From positions 105,804,609 to 105,868,608 of the forward strand of contig JARDYH010000003.1 of NCBI GenBank assembly GCA_029215795.1: DNA of 64,000 nucleotides, written 5' to 3'. The position numbers and the translations under genes were made by a program. How positions within the stretch are numbered: position 1 is the stretch's first letter; every line of letters starts with the position of its first letter. Source of the DNA: Anniella stebbinsi. Its lineage: Eukaryota > Chordata > Lepidosauria > Squamata > Anniellidae. Below the pieces are notes generated by a model. That model searched no databases. It saw only the letters and a program-made list of their open reading frames with translations, and was not told the origin of the DNA. Shown piece after piece: positions 1 through 9,940 of this stretch.

Positions 1-54
1 CCAGGTTCATTGTAAGATCAACCATTCTGTTAAATAGTCTTGATATTATTTTTG

Positions 55-290
55 TAGGCATGCAGCACCTGGTGAAATCCCCTCTTCATCCCAACAGTTA
101 AAGCTGCAGGAGCCCTGCCCTCTTTTGTATCTGGTCACACTAGCTATACTCCTGCAATTTTAACTGTTGAGATGATGAGGGAATTTCACCAGGTGCTGCA
201 TGCATACAAAGGACACCTACTGAAATTCAATTTTCTATGCTACTGTTAAAGATACAGGAGCCCAGTCCTCCTTTCCACAGAGTCACCCTA
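55..290. mobile_element. 5'-truncated MITE, TAGGGTGACC family
   Basis: The segment matches the 3' three quarters of the complete element at 1521-1840. It shares the GCATGCAGCACCTGGTGAAA block, the AACAGTTAAAGCTGCAGGAG block and an inverted copy of the same blocks, and it ends in the family terminus AGTCACCCTA. The first 54 bases of the window show no similarity, so the left end is missing. No protein is encoded. It is a non-autonomous DNA transposon relic. Confidence 0.75.
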
Positions 291-374
291 GTCAGTATCC
301 TGAAAGAAGGTATGGCTGAAATTTGTTGCAGATCTCACCATTCCACCTCACTCGCCCAATATTCTGCATTCATG

Positions 375-745
375 CAGGACTGTTGAACCTCTTTCAGCTG
401 AGGGCCAAATTCCATTTTGGAGGAGCTTTTGGGGGCTGCATTCCAGTGGTAGGTGGGGCTGAGGGCAAAAGGGGACAGGGCCCAAAATGCAGAATAGCGG
501 CATATTTTAGCTTAAAGCTCTTACTGCCAGTAAGTCACTAAGCCTTAGGGGAGGCATTTCAACCTTTTCGGATGGGGGAAACTGCACAAAACCAGGGAAC
601 CACCCAATCATTGGCAGCTGGGGGAAGGGGGTGGAACTAGGAAAGGGACATGGCCCTCTGGAAAACCCAGAGTGCTGGATTGGGATCCAGGTGGGCCGCG
701 TTTGGCCCAATGGCCATGAATTCAACATCCCTGCTTTAATGGGAA
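375..745. repeat. Dispersed repeat, related to 13720-14010
   Basis: This stretch and 13720-14010 share a series of blocks in the same order: a GGGGGCYGCATT block, GGCAGGGCTGAKGGCAAA, a CATATT..AGCTT block, and GAGGCATTTCAACC followed by a G-rich run and AACTGCRCA. Both therefore belong to one interspersed family. No coding capacity or clear terminal structure is visible, and the class is unknown. The open frames here are chance frames. Confidence 0.55.
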
Positions 746-794
746 CAAGAAACAGAAGACAGAATAGGGCTATGCACACAGAAAAACTGGCATG

Positions 795-1412
795 ATTCTT
801 AATGGAATCACAAAAGGTAAGGCACATTAATAGAAGTATAGCTTCCAAATGGCGCGAGGTACTGGTTCCCCTCTATTCGGCACTGGTTAGGCCTCATCTT
901 GAACATTGCGCCCAGTTCTGGGCACCACACTTCAAGAAGGATGCAGAGAAGCTGGAGGAGGTTCAGAGGAGGGTAATGAGGATGATCAAGGGTCTGGAAA
1001 CAAATCCCTATGAGGACAGACTGAAAGGGCGTTTAGCCTGGAGAAGATGGAGGTGGGGCATGATAGCACTCTTCAAATACTTGAGCGGTTGTCACACAGA
1101 GGGAGGGACAGGATCTCTTCTCGATCAACCCAAAATGCAGGACACGGAATAATGGGCTCAAATTACAGGAAGCCAGATTCTGGCTAGACATCAGGAAAAG
1201 CTTCCTGACTGTTAGAGCAATACGACAATGGAACCAATGACCTAGGGAGGTGGTGGGCTCTCTCACACTAGAGACCTTCAAGAGGCAGCTGGACAACCAT
1301 CTGTCAGGGATGCTTTAAGGTAGATTCCTGCATTGAGCAGGGGGTTGGACTCGATGACCTTATAAGCCCTTTCCAACTCTACTATTCTATGCTTCTGTGC
1401 TTCTATGAAGGA
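795..1412 (+). mobile_element. CR1 LINE, 3' fragment
   Basis: The + strand frame from about 802 encodes the conserved C-terminal CR1 reverse-transcriptase segment: an INRSIASK block, then LVPLYSALVRPHLEHCAQFW, then QRRVMRMIKGLE. After 1040 the frame is broken. The DNA continues through the CR1 3' untranslated consensus (GGACTCGATGACCTTATAAG and CAACTCTACTATTCTATG) and finishes in ATTCTATG-like octamers near 1405. It is a 5'-truncated, dead copy of the usual kind for this family. Confidence 0.9.
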
Positions 1413-1520
1413 ACTGTTTTATCCCAATGCCCCGTTATTTTACCCTATATAACATACTGCCCAACATGTCATTGAAGAAAATAGGGTAGGGACATTGTTG
1501 CACACTGGGTTCACCCTTAC

Positions 1521-1840
1521 TAGGGTGACCATATGAAAAGGAGGACAGGGCTCTGGTATCTTTAACAGTTGTGATGAAAAGGGAATTTCAGCCAGTGTCA
1601 TTTGTATGCATGCAGCATCTGGTGAAATTCCCTTTTCATCACAACAGTTAAAGCTGCAGGAGCCCTCCCCGCTTTGGTATCTGGTCAAGCTAGCAATACT
1701 CCTGCAGCTTTAACTATTGTGATGAAGAGAGAATTTCGCCAGATGCTGCATGCATACAAATGACACCTGCTGAAATTCCCCTTTCTATGCAACTGTTAAA
1801 GATACAGGAGCCCTGTCCTCCTTTCCATAGGGTCACCCTA
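1521..1840. mobile_element. Complete MITE with TIRs, TAGGGTGACC family
   Basis: The left end TAGGGTGACCATATGAAAAG and the right end CTTTCCATAGGGTCACCCTA are inverted repeats of roughly 30 bp that continue into GGAGGACAGGG / CCCTGTCCTCC. Both termini are bounded by TA, which fits a TA target duplication as made by Tc1/mariner-type transposases. The interior is itself an imperfect palindrome built from the AACAGTTAAAGCTGCAGGAG and GCATGCAGCATCTGGTGAAA blocks. No transposase is encoded, so the element is non-autonomous. Confidence 0.8.
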
Positions 1841-2784
1841 ACTAGTAGTAGGTGATTCGGAAGCTTCCTCTGCTGTGGCTTCTTAACACACAGACGTTGT
1901 CATGGTGTCGCAGTTACAGAGTGGCAAGTATGCATTTTTCTCTGACTGGCTGTACTAAGAAAGCCAAGACGAAATAAACCCAGTATAAATAAATTCAAGT
2001 CTGTTGATGGCCTCTAGATGGCAGTGTGACCTCATAGGTCGTGAACACAGCCTCCGGGTGGAACAAGAACATTGGTGTTCGCTTGTCCTCGCCAGAGGGC
2101 GGCCCCTCCTTGCCACCCCACCCCGCTCCCGCTACAAATGATCAAATTATTTTGGACTCTTTGGGAAATGAGATTCTTTCCGTGCTCTCTGTGTTGGCCA
2201 TCTCTGCTCCTGTGACAATCCTCTAAAATCTCAGTCACCTTTTCTTCATTCATCCAGGGCTATTTTAAGGCACTCATTTAGGCTTGATGGACCAAACAAG
2301 AGACTCTTTCAGCGTGGGTCTTTCTTTCTTTCTTTTTTTTAATTTACTGTCACCCATCCCTACCTATGCCACAAAGTCCTATATTCTAAACACTGATGAG
2401 GGAAAGGAAAATGGGATCCCCCTAATATTGCATAAGGGTCACCAAAGCTCTGTATGCATTTGAGAAAATGCTATAGAGAGATGGGGAACAAATGAAAGAT
2501 AACAGAGATTACAACATTAGTTTGAAAAAAAATGTTCATTTTGGCACCTCAGAAGAAGCTGACAAATGATATACTATTGCATATCTGACCTTCAATCTTC
2601 TTCCTTTAGGAACTACAGTACAGAACATCACCGAGGGTTAACCATATATATAAATACATTTATGTTTAACACGTTAATTGATTACATTCCTTGGATTAAT
2701 CAATCACTTCAGTTAATAGATTTTTTAAATATTTTAATGTTTAAATTGATATTAATGAGATAGAAGTGCTTAATTTGGGCATGT
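1841..2784. other. Intergenic, no recognised feature
   Basis: I see no exon, RNA gene or complete transposon here. A short T-rich tract occurs near 2325-2345, and the sequence becomes AT-rich after 2500. The opposed short open frames around 2032-2253 lack any recognisable domain. Confidence 0.5.
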
Positions 2785-2793
2785 TATTGTTTA

Positions 2794-2820
2794 TTATTAT
2801 TATTATTATTATTATTAAAC
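2794..2820. repeat. (ATT)n microsatellite
   Basis: About nine ATT units. They are followed by AAACACTTATAAAGCACCTA, which resembles the widespread reptile repeat tail that accompanies (ATT)n tracts at 18976 and 31591. Confidence 0.85.
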
Positions 2821-2973
2821 ACTTATAAAGCACCTACTGTTTTCTAAGGCCCATATAAATATTGAAAGCCTGCAGGCTCATCATCTGACAGACACAACCC
2901 AGGAACATGAAGGAGGGATCAGGAGGGAAGAAGAAAGCAAGCACTGGAGCAGCAGGTCCTTCTCTTAATCTTC

Positions 2974-3329
2974 GACCCCCTCTAGATGGATTCCGTTTGA
3001 TGTCTGTTCCTCCGATTATGCGCATCTTCTCGGAAGCACTTTATCGTAAATGCTTGTATGCAGGAGGTAATTGAGCACTCAACAGGTGACCTTACCGGTT
3101 GTTTCAAATGCGCTTTACAAGTAGTTAATGCGGAGAATTGCTTGTTCACATAGTCAAAATGTGCTCTAACGGCCGGAGCAAAATAAAACTCGCTATTTAA
3201 CGTGCATTCGATAATGCGCATAATCGGAGAGAAAACGCGCCTCTACGCCCGATTTGCGCTCCGTTCTTGTAGAGGTAACATTTTTAATGCGCCTTGAAAG
3301 AGCTTTAAATGCCTCTTGTAGAGGCAGCC
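2974..3329. mobile_element. MITE copy 1, GCGCATAATCGC family
   Basis: This copy is about 356 bp and aligns end to end with 43387-43740 and, inverted, with 52217-52571. Shared blocks include GCGCTTTACAAGTAGTTAAT, CGGAGCAAAATAAAACTCG, GATAATGCGCATAATC and CTTTAAATGCCTCTTGTAGA. The termini are inverted: GACCCCCTCTAGA at the left and CTCTTGTAGAGGCAGCC at the right. TTC flanks both ends, a candidate 3-bp target duplication. There is no coding capacity. It is the most diverged of the three copies. Confidence 0.75.
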
Positions 3330-3564
3330 TTCTTGCCTCGAAGGTCTCCCTGGGAGGCCAAGGGGGGGGTGCAGCTTCCCAATGGCCCTTGCCTTTGGTC
3401 TCTTGGCTGGTGGCAGAGGCCAGAGTGTACCTCTCTTCACTTCTCCAGTGCCAGGGCAACAACAGCAACTGCAGTAATCATAGTGGTATTCACTGTATAT
3501 TCCATAATCTTCTGCCAAGTATTTTATAACCATGCCCAGGTTTCAGCAGTGTCCAGGAGTGTGT

Positions 3565-3795
3565 TTGCACAGCAGACAATAGTGTGCCAACTGGGCCCAT
3601 TCCTAGAGACATCTGATCTGGCCATGATCACACATACCTTAGTTATATCCCATTTGGACTATTGAGACAAAGTCTACCTGGGGCTGCCTTTGGAAATTAT
3701 GTAGAAATTTTAGCGATTAGAGAGTGCTGCAGCCAGAGCGTTGACCAGCTCACTGATTACTGGTCTGTTTTGGGGCAGAATTCAAAGTATTGTGG
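3565..3795 (+). mobile_element. L2-like LINE fragment (RT C-terminal region, part 1)
   Basis: The + frame reads CQLGPFLETSDLAMITHTLV followed by ISHLDY, the typical L2 pattern (SSDLxxVTHALVxSRLDYCN). It continues out of frame as a YLGLPL block and an AAARALTSSLITGLFWGRIQ block. The open frame is broken by stops and shifts. The copy appears to resume at about 4240. Confidence 0.7.
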
Positions 3796-4239
3796 GGGAT
3801 CTTTGCGTTGCTGCATTGCTGCTTGGCTTCCACAAAATCCTACAGCATTGCAGCTGCAAGGTGGGAATGAGACATCCTAATGGCAGGAGGAAGCATGAGC
3901 TATCCAGCCAGAAAAGCCATAGCGACAGCAGCCATTTGGCTCCTTGAGCCCAACCCCCTGCCCCCTCTTCCCACGCTTATCCAGACCTACCCTGGGCTTT
4001 GAGCCACCCCCAGAAACGTCCACTGGCTCAACCTGAACTGAGGCCACCACCAACAGTTGGAGGAAAGAATGTGGTGACCTTGCAGCAACTTAAAAAATCC
4101 TGGTAAGTCCACTGGGAAAAAGTGCAGTTTCAGAGGGAAAAGCCCAATGTGGCTGTGAGTTAGTGGCTGCATCATATAAACACTGCAGCACCACTATGCA
4201 GTCAGGACAGGCTGAACAGGGCGTATAGACAAGCCCCTA
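3796..4239. other. Probable insertion between two L2 parts, unclassified
   Basis: L2 protein similarity stops near 3795 (after a block equivalent to FRAEFKVL) and resumes at 4240 with MTYKALYNLEPGYLKDC, which is directly adjacent in L2. The roughly 440 bp between are therefore likely inserted sequence. I cannot identify convincing terminal repeats or a duplication. Confidence 0.4.
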
Positions 4240-4650
4240 GTTATGACCTATAAAGCCCTATACAATTTGGAACCAGGCTACCTGAAAGACTGCTTTCTCT
4301 CATATGAGTCTGCTTTGGTCTTAACATCTGCACAGGAGACCCTTTTTTCCATACCTTCAATGCCTTCAGAGGCACATTTGGTAGCAATGAGAAAGGGGGA
4401 CTCCTCAGTGGTGACTCCCTCATTGTGGAACTTCCTGCCAAAGGAGGGCAGACAAAGACCACTTCATTCAAGCAGATCTTTGGTCTGTAAGCGGGTCTGT
4501 GTGGTTGGGAGCTGATTTTGTTCTGTTGTTGCTGAGTTTTTATTGTATTTCAATGCTTTGTTTTTATTATTGTTTCGTTTATGATTGCAAGCCATCTGAC
4601 GTGCCATTTGATTGAATCCAATCAAATAAATAAATAAATAAATAAATTCT
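4240..4650 (+). mobile_element. L2-like LINE fragment (C-terminus and 3' tail)
   Basis: The frame from 4243 encodes MTYKALYNLEPGYLKDCFLS and later SSVVTPSLWNFLP, matching the conserved end of L2 open reading frames (TYKALxxxxPxYL and APxLWNSLP). The DNA then runs through an L2-like T-rich 3' region to AATCCAATCAAATAAATAAA and a short (AAAT)n tail near 4650. It is decayed and non-functional. Confidence 0.7.
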
Positions 4651-4861
4651 AACCTTTGATCTAAGCGTCATAATTCCTCTGTTGTTACATTATACAGAGA
4701 TCCTCAGTCTTCCAAAATTATCCTATGCAGTACTATTGTGTTTCCAAATTCCTGGTTGGAACAATGAATAGAGCATCATTACCATGTGCTGACAAGCCAC
4801 ACTGGTGTGACTCATGCACTGAACAAATGATTTAAATGACTGGAACGTAGCAATTGAAGGC

Positions 4862-4984
4862 TATAGAATCATAGAATCATAGAATAGTAGAGTTGGAAGG
4901 GGTCTACAAGGCCATTGAGTCCAACCCCCTGCTCAATGCAGGTATCTACCTTAAAGCATCCCTAACAGATGGCTGTCCAGCTGT
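4862..4984 (-). mobile_element. CR1 3' end fragment
   Basis: Reading the minus strand, this is the CR1 3' untranslated consensus: CAGCTGGACAGCCATCTGTT, GGGGGTTGGACTCAATGGCC and a terminal ATTCTATGATTCTATGATTC octamer array. It is severely 5' truncated, at about 120 bp. It lies immediately next to a flank that is duplicated at 11641-11805. Confidence 0.9.
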
Positions 4985-5145
4985 ATATTTTTAACACAGA
5001 AACCAAGGATTGAACACCGAAGCAGCAGAATATTATTGAGCAAAGTTCTAGATCATAAGCTCCTTGTAGTCAGGGACGTGGTGTGTTTTTTCCTTACAAA
5101 ACTCTGTGACATATGAAGTACATTGATGGCACTGTATTATCATAG
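4983..5145. repeat. Segment duplicated in inverted orientation at 11641-11805
   Basis: About 163 bp match the reverse complement of 11641-11805, with roughly seven differences by eye. Shared blocks include CACAGAAACCAAGGATTGAA, GCAAAGTTCTAGATCATA, TTTTTTCCTTACAAAACTCT and GAAGTACATTGATGGCACTG. At both loci the segment joins a CR1 3' end at the same junction, ACTGTATTATCATAGAAT. It may be a shared dispersed repeat tail, but the conserved CR1 junction argues for duplication of one CR1-plus-flank segment. Confidence 0.75.
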
Positions 5146-5236
5146 AATCATAGAATGGTAGAGTTGGAAGGGGCCTATAAGGCCATCGAGTCCAACCCCC
5201 TGCTCAGTGCAGGAATCCACCTCAAAGCATCCCTGG
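5141..5236 (-). mobile_element. CR1 3' end fragment
   Basis: On the minus strand this carries GGATTCCTGCACTGAGCAGG, GGGGTTGGACTCGATGGCCT and the CATTCTATGATTCTATGATA tail. It is truncated at about 96 bp. It pairs with the duplicated flank at 4983-5145, in the same relative arrangement as the CR1 ending at 11640. Confidence 0.9.
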
Positions 5237-5488
5237 TTTTGCACCAACCCCGTTGTTAGGGGTTCCTCTGGGCATTACGAATCTGGCTCCTCTAATCAGG
5301 AGTTTCATTTTGGCATGGAGTTTCTCTGTCATGCCACAATCTCTGACATTGAAACTAGTTAAACCAATGGCACCTTCGGATATCACGTTAATTTTCGTAG
5401 AAAGTTGTTTTCTGATGGCTAGATCAACACTACGCAGATCGAGTGAATTAGCTGCCTCAGTATTGATGCACCCTACCTGGGCTTCCAC
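5222..5488 (-). other. Unrecognised 88-codon open frame
   Basis: The frame lies upstream (on the minus strand) of the CR1 fragment and overlaps its edge. Its product contains SLDLRSVDLAIRKQLSTKIN and KMKLLIRGARFVMPRG. I do not recognise a family. It could be a piece of a retroelement gag/pol or simply a chance frame. No start context, splice site or neighbour supports a host gene. Confidence 0.2.
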
Positions 5489-5531
5489 ACAGGGCTAGAA
5501 CTGACTGATCCGGAAGGAGAGGCGGGTTATA

Positions 5532-5567
<36 letters not shown>
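5485..5567 (+). repeat. LINE-like 3' tail with (AAT)n
   Basis: The sequence GGAAGGAGAGGCGGGTTATA followed by AATAATAAT units is the usual L2-type 3' end found throughout reptile genomes. The microsatellite (5530-5567) was then the target of the hAT-like insertion, which duplicated ATAATAAT. Confidence 0.65.
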
Positions 5568-5968
5568 TAGGGGTGTGCACGGACCCCCCGGATCGGATCG
5601 GGACCCGGATCGGGACCTCCAATTTTGTCCCGGACCGGTTCGGACCAAATCGGAGGCCCCCCGGACCGGATCGAGTCCGATCCCGACCCAAAAATCGTAA
5701 ATTTTTGGATCGGCCGCCATTTTTTCCCCCATAGACTTGCATTGCAATGCAAGTCTATGAGGAAAAAATGGCGGCGGGTGGGTGAGGGGGGGCCTAACTC
5801 CCTCCCCCCCCGGGGCCGTCCGCTGTGGACGGCCCCGGCAGGTAAGCCCCCTCCCCCGCGCTCCCTACCCCCCTGGGGCCGCCCGCTTCCATCCGCTGGC
5901 GCCCGCGGGCGCCAGCGGATACAAGCGGACGGCTCCGGGGGGGGGTAAGCCCCCTTTCCCGCCACTGC

Positions 5969-6153
5969 TTACCTTCTCGGCCCGTCCGCTCCCGTCCGGC
6001 GCCGGCGGCTACTACCAGCGGGCTCCGCGGCCTACTCTCGAGTAGCGCACCGGGTGATGACATCACCCGGCGCGCCACCCTGGAGCAGGCCGCGGAGCCT
6101 GCTGGTAGTAGTAGGTGCCGGCGCCGGACGGGAGCCGCCGGGCCGGGAAGGTA
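5969..6153. repeat. Long near-palindrome 1 inside the hAT-like element
   Basis: Arms of about 91 bp read TACCTTCTCGGCCCGTCCGC inward on the left and their inverted counterpart, GCCGGGCCGGGAAGGTA, on the right. The centre is TGATGACATCA at 6055-6065 within GGGTGATGACATCACCC. A few mismatches are visible. It could fold into a very stable hairpin. Confidence 0.8.
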
Positions 6154-6208
6154 AGGGCCCCCCTCCCCCCTCCGCGCGCCACCTCCTCCCCTCCACGCAC
6201 CCCCTGCT

Positions 6209-6392
6209 TACCTTCTCGGCCCGTCCGCTCCCGTCCGGGGCCGGCGCCTACTACTACCAGCAGGCTCCGCGGCCTGCTCTAGAGTAGCGCGCCGGGTGAT
6301 GACATCACCCGGCGCGCCACCCTAGAGCAGGCCGCGGAGCCCGCTGGTAGTAGCTGCTAGTGCCGGACGGGAGCGGACGGGCCGAGAAGGTA
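6209..6392. repeat. Long near-palindrome 2 inside the hAT-like element
   Basis: This is a direct copy of palindrome 1, separated from it by 55 bp. It has the same outer TACCTTCTCGGCCCGTCCGC, the same TGATGACATCA centre (6297-6307) and the same GCAGGCCGCGGAGC arms. The right arm ends GGACGGGCCGAGAAGGTA, closer to a perfect match than in copy 1. Confidence 0.8.
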
Positions 6393-6656
6393 AGCGCCCC
6401 CCTCCTCCCCCCCCCGCTGTCCACTTTCATCGGCGGGCGCCCGCTGGCGCCCGCCAATGGAAGCGGCGGTGGGCGCCAGTGGGCGCCCGCCGATCCGCCG
6501 ATCCACCGAACCGGTTCGGAGCCTTTTCGGACCGGTTCGGATTGGATCGGCCGATCCAGCTGCGGGATCGGAAATCGGATAATTTATCCGATTTCCCACT
6601 GGACCGGACTCGGATCGTGGATCGGGTCCGATCCAGTGCACATCCCTAATAATAAT

Positions 6657-7330
6657 TGTATAAGACGCAAGAGTTGCACTGACTCATGGAGTGGATTGTA
6701 CTTGCTATTAAACTGCCCTACGAGTTGAAGGGCTTGCAACTCGTTGGTCCGGTAACAGCTAAGTCGATGCGCAGTGCATCGAAGTCCGTATCTTTAGCAG
6801 GGGATTGTCGATCCCGGACTTATGTAAGGCAGCTATTTGGTATAAGTCCTTTAACTTCATTACATGCTACCACTTGATTGTTTGTACCAGGACAAACTGC
6901 AATTTGGGGCAAGCAATTTCTTTGTCTTGCGAGGGAACATTGATTTACACCTACCCTCCACCATGAATTGAGCTTGTTAATCGCCCATATGTGTGATGCA
7001 CAGAGACCACGAAGAAGAAATGCAGATTGCTTATCTGTAACCGTGGTTCTTCGAGTAGTCATCTGTGCATTCACACAACCCACCCACCGTCCCTGCTTAG
7101 GTGTCGATGTAAATGTACTGTCGATACCGAGCGGTTTCTCTCCTAGTTATGGGGCCAACAAGTTGGTCTCTTGGAACTGAGGAGAAAGGCGGGAACATGG
7201 AGTCCGTAGACAGTGGGGGAGGTGTTCCCGCCAAAAACGTTTGCCTTAGCTATAGAAGTTTCCGAGACAGGCTTGGGTCCCTGTCGCAATCTTTTCTCAG
7301 GCATATTCAGTGTGATTTAATATTAAGCAA
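6657..7330. other. Intergenic, partly unclassified repeat
   Basis: This carries no recognisable gene. The block near 7005-7075, including GTAACCGTGGTTCTTCGAGT and CATCTGTGCATTCACACAAC, reminds me of sequence dispersed in reptile genomes, but I cannot assign a class. Confidence 0.3.
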
Positions 7331-9128
7331 GAATCATAGAACCATAGAATAGTAGAGTTGGAAGGGGCCTATAAGGCCATTGAGTCCAACCACCTGCTCA
7401 ATGCAGGAATCTACCTTAAAGCATACCTGACAGAGGGTTGTCCAGCTGCCTCTTGAAGGCCTCTAATGTGGGAGATCCCATCACCTCCCTAGATAATTGG
7501 CTCCATTGTCGTACTGCTCTAACAGTTAGGAAGTTTTTCCTGATGTCCAGTCAGAATCTGGCTTCCTGTAACTTGAGCCCATTATTCCAACTCTGGGTTG
7601 ATTGAGAAGAGATCCTGGCCCTCCTCTGTGTGACAACTTTTCAAGTATTTGAAGAGTACTGTCATGTCTCCCCTCAATCTTCTCTTCTCCAGGCTAACCA
7701 TGCCCAGTTCTTTAAGTTTCTTCTCATAGGGTTTTGTTTCCAGACTCCTGATCATCCTTGTTGCCCTCCTCTGAATGATCTCCAAATTGTCTGCATCCTT
7801 CTTGAAGTGTGGGGCCCAGACCTGGATGCAATACTCAAGATGAGACCTAACCAGTGCCAAATAGAGGGGAACCAGTACCTCATGCGATTTGGAAGCTATA
7901 CTGTTATTAATGCAGCCCAAAATAGCATTTGCTTTTTTTGCAGCCACATCACACTGTTGGCTCATATTCAGCTTGTGATCTGTAACAATTCCAAGATCTT
8001 TCTCGCTTGTAATATTGCTGAACCAAGTATCCCCCATTTTGTAACTGTGCATTTGGTTTCTTTTTCCTAGGTGTAGAACTTGGCATTTATCCCTATTAAA
8101 TTTCATTCTGTTGTTTTCAGCCCACCGCACCAGCCTTTCAAGATCACTTTGAAGTTTGTTTCTGTCTTCCAGGGTATTAGCGATCCCACCCAATGTTGTC
8201 TGCAAATTTGATAAGCATTCCCTGCACCTCCTCATCCAAATCATTAATAAAAATGTTGAAGAGCACTGGGCCCAGGACTGAGCCCTGTGGTACCCCACTC
8301 ATTACCTCCCCCCAGTGTGAGAAGGTACCATTGAGAAGAACTCTTTGAGTCCGATTCTGTGGCCAACTGTGGATCCACCTAATAGTTGTTACATCTACCC
8401 CACTTTTCACTAGTTTGTGAATCAGAATGTCATGGGGCACTTTGTCAAATCTTTGCTGAAATCAAGATATATTATGTCCATAGCATTCCCACAGTCCACA
8501 AGGGAGGTTACCCAATCAAAAAATGAGATCAGATTCGTCTGACAGGATTTGTTCTTGACAAATCCATGTTGGTTTCTAGTAATCACTGCATTGTTGTCAA
8601 GGTGCTTACAGAATGACTTCTTTATAAGCTGCTCCAATATTTTCCCTGAGATGGATGTCAGACTGACTGGTCAGTAGTTCCCAGATTCCTCCTTCTTGAA
8701 AATAGGGACAACATTAGCCCTCCTCCAGTCATCCAGCACTTCACCCGCAAAGATAATAGACAGTAGTTCTGAGAGTTTTTCTGCCAACTCCTTTAATACT
8801 CTAGGATGCAGTTCATCAGGCCTTGGACATTTGAACTCGTTCAAAGAAATTAGGTGTTCCTTGACCATTTGTTTATCAATCTCAAACTGCAATCCTACCA
8901 CTTCAGCTTGTACTTCACTTTTTCCAGGGAGGTCATAGACCCACTTTTGGGAGAAGACTGAGCCAAAGTAAGAATTGAGCACCACAGCCTTTTCTTTGTC
9001 ATCTGTTATCAATTTGCCACCCTCATTAAGCAGTTGAACCACCATTTCTTTCCTCTGTCTTTTACTATTCACATATCTGAAGAAAGCCTTTTGATTGATT
9101 TTAGCATCCCTCGCTAGTCTCAGCTCAG
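7331..9128 (-). mobile_element. CR1 LINE, reverse transcriptase and 3' end
   Basis: The element is read on the minus strand. The 3' tail is at 7331-7360. The RT region is encoded in several frames: 9072-8671 has KAVVLNSYFGSVFSQKWV and LDDWRRANVVPIFKKEESGN; 8637-8422 has ISFFDWVTSLVDCGNAMDII; 8440-8177 has [20 protein letters not shown]; 8298-7582 has VLHLGKRNQMHSYKMGDTW and LVRSHLEYCIQVWAPHFKKD. Frameshifts separate these pieces. The catalytic box reads FADN (D and N codons at 8195-8200, complement) instead of FADD, so the copy is inactive. It continues at 9941-10745 beyond an insertion. Confidence 0.92.
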
Positions 9129-9940
9129 AGCTCCATCACACCTATTTCCCCCCCTGGTTTGCCTTTGCATTTTGTACCTCCATTTCAGAAGCGTGCAAGC
9201 ACTCCTCCCTTTCACCATCATAGCTGTACCAGTGAACTCTGTTTTTGCTCTCCTGCAGTTGTTGCGCCTGCCCCACCCTGCCCCTTCTTCTTCCCACTCC
9301 AGTTCATTGGTTCTTGTCATTGATGGACATTGTGATGGATGTGGCAGCCTTCCCCCCTCGCTCATTGGAGCTCCTATTAGAATGTACAAAAATGCTTACT
9401 CAGTGTAATTTTCAGCAATAAAGAGATGAAACTTGGGATCTCAAGAGCTCTTAAGTAGTGCTTCCAGCATGCCAAGTTTGAATCAGATAGGTCCATGCCT
9501 AAATTTTTAGGAGTTTTTTTAAAATGCAAATTAACCAAAATGCTTACATCTGTGTATTTTTTATAACTAAAGAGATGAAACCTGGCATGTTGATAGGTCT
9601 CAAGGAGAGATTTTGGCAAGCCAAACTTTTCCTTTCCTTTGATCATGCATCAAATAGAGATCAGCTGGTTCCCATTGATTTCAACTTCATTTACATCCAA
9701 GTCAGACTAAAATCCCATGCAGGTTTACCTCTGAGTAAACCCCATTGAACAGACAGAGATTTACTTCTGAGTAAACAGAAGTAAGACCTCAGAAGTAAAC
9801 ATGGGGTTGCGGAGCACTTCTTTTCAGTTTGTTGTTTTAGACTTTTAAAAAAGCTTCTGAGTGACCACACTATTAAAAGTCAGTTCTATACCTGTTTACT
9901 CAGAAGTAAACAGGTATAGAACTGACTTTTAATAGTGTGG
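9129..9940. mobile_element. Insertion splitting CR1; CTCCATCACACC-ended element (variant)
   Basis: CR1 coding similarity stops at about 9128 and resumes near 9941. The inserted sequence begins AGCTCCATCACACCTATTTC, the terminus shared with elements at 12025, 41697 and 44168. It contains the AAAGAGATGAAACTTGG repeats also found at 12990 and 13145. The right end, TTTTAATAGTGTGG, is weakly inverted to the left end. Boundaries are approximate and I see no clear target duplication. The interior ends with a perfect hairpin (9865-9940). Confidence 0.6.
9865..9940. repeat. Perfect 36-bp inverted repeat, 4-nt loop
   Basis: The left arm 9865-9900 (CCACACTATTAAAAGTCAGT…) is the exact reverse complement of 9905-9940 (…ACTTTTAATAGTGTGG), with only CAGA between. 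No mismatch is visible in 36 pairs. It lies inside the insertion that interrupts the CR1. Perfect pairing in otherwise decayed DNA suggests recent formation, gene conversion between the arms, or an assembly fold-back. Confidence 0.95.

Larger units (their letters stand above)
5568..6648. mobile_element. GC-rich non-autonomous hAT-like element with 8-bp TSD
   Basis: The element is 1081 bp. It starts TAGGGGTGTGCACGGACC and ends GGTCCGATCCAGTGCACATC then CCTA, so the termini are inverted repeats of the form TAGGGRTGTGCAC. ATAATAAT flanks both sides (5560-5567 and 6649-6656), an 8-bp target duplication as expected for hAT transposases. The subterminal parts are low-complexity strings of CGGATCGG/CCGGTTCGG. 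The middle holds two tandem long palindromes (5969-6153 and 6209-6392). The opposed open frames of 90-130 codons are composition artefacts, and no transposase is present. Confidence 0.85.
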
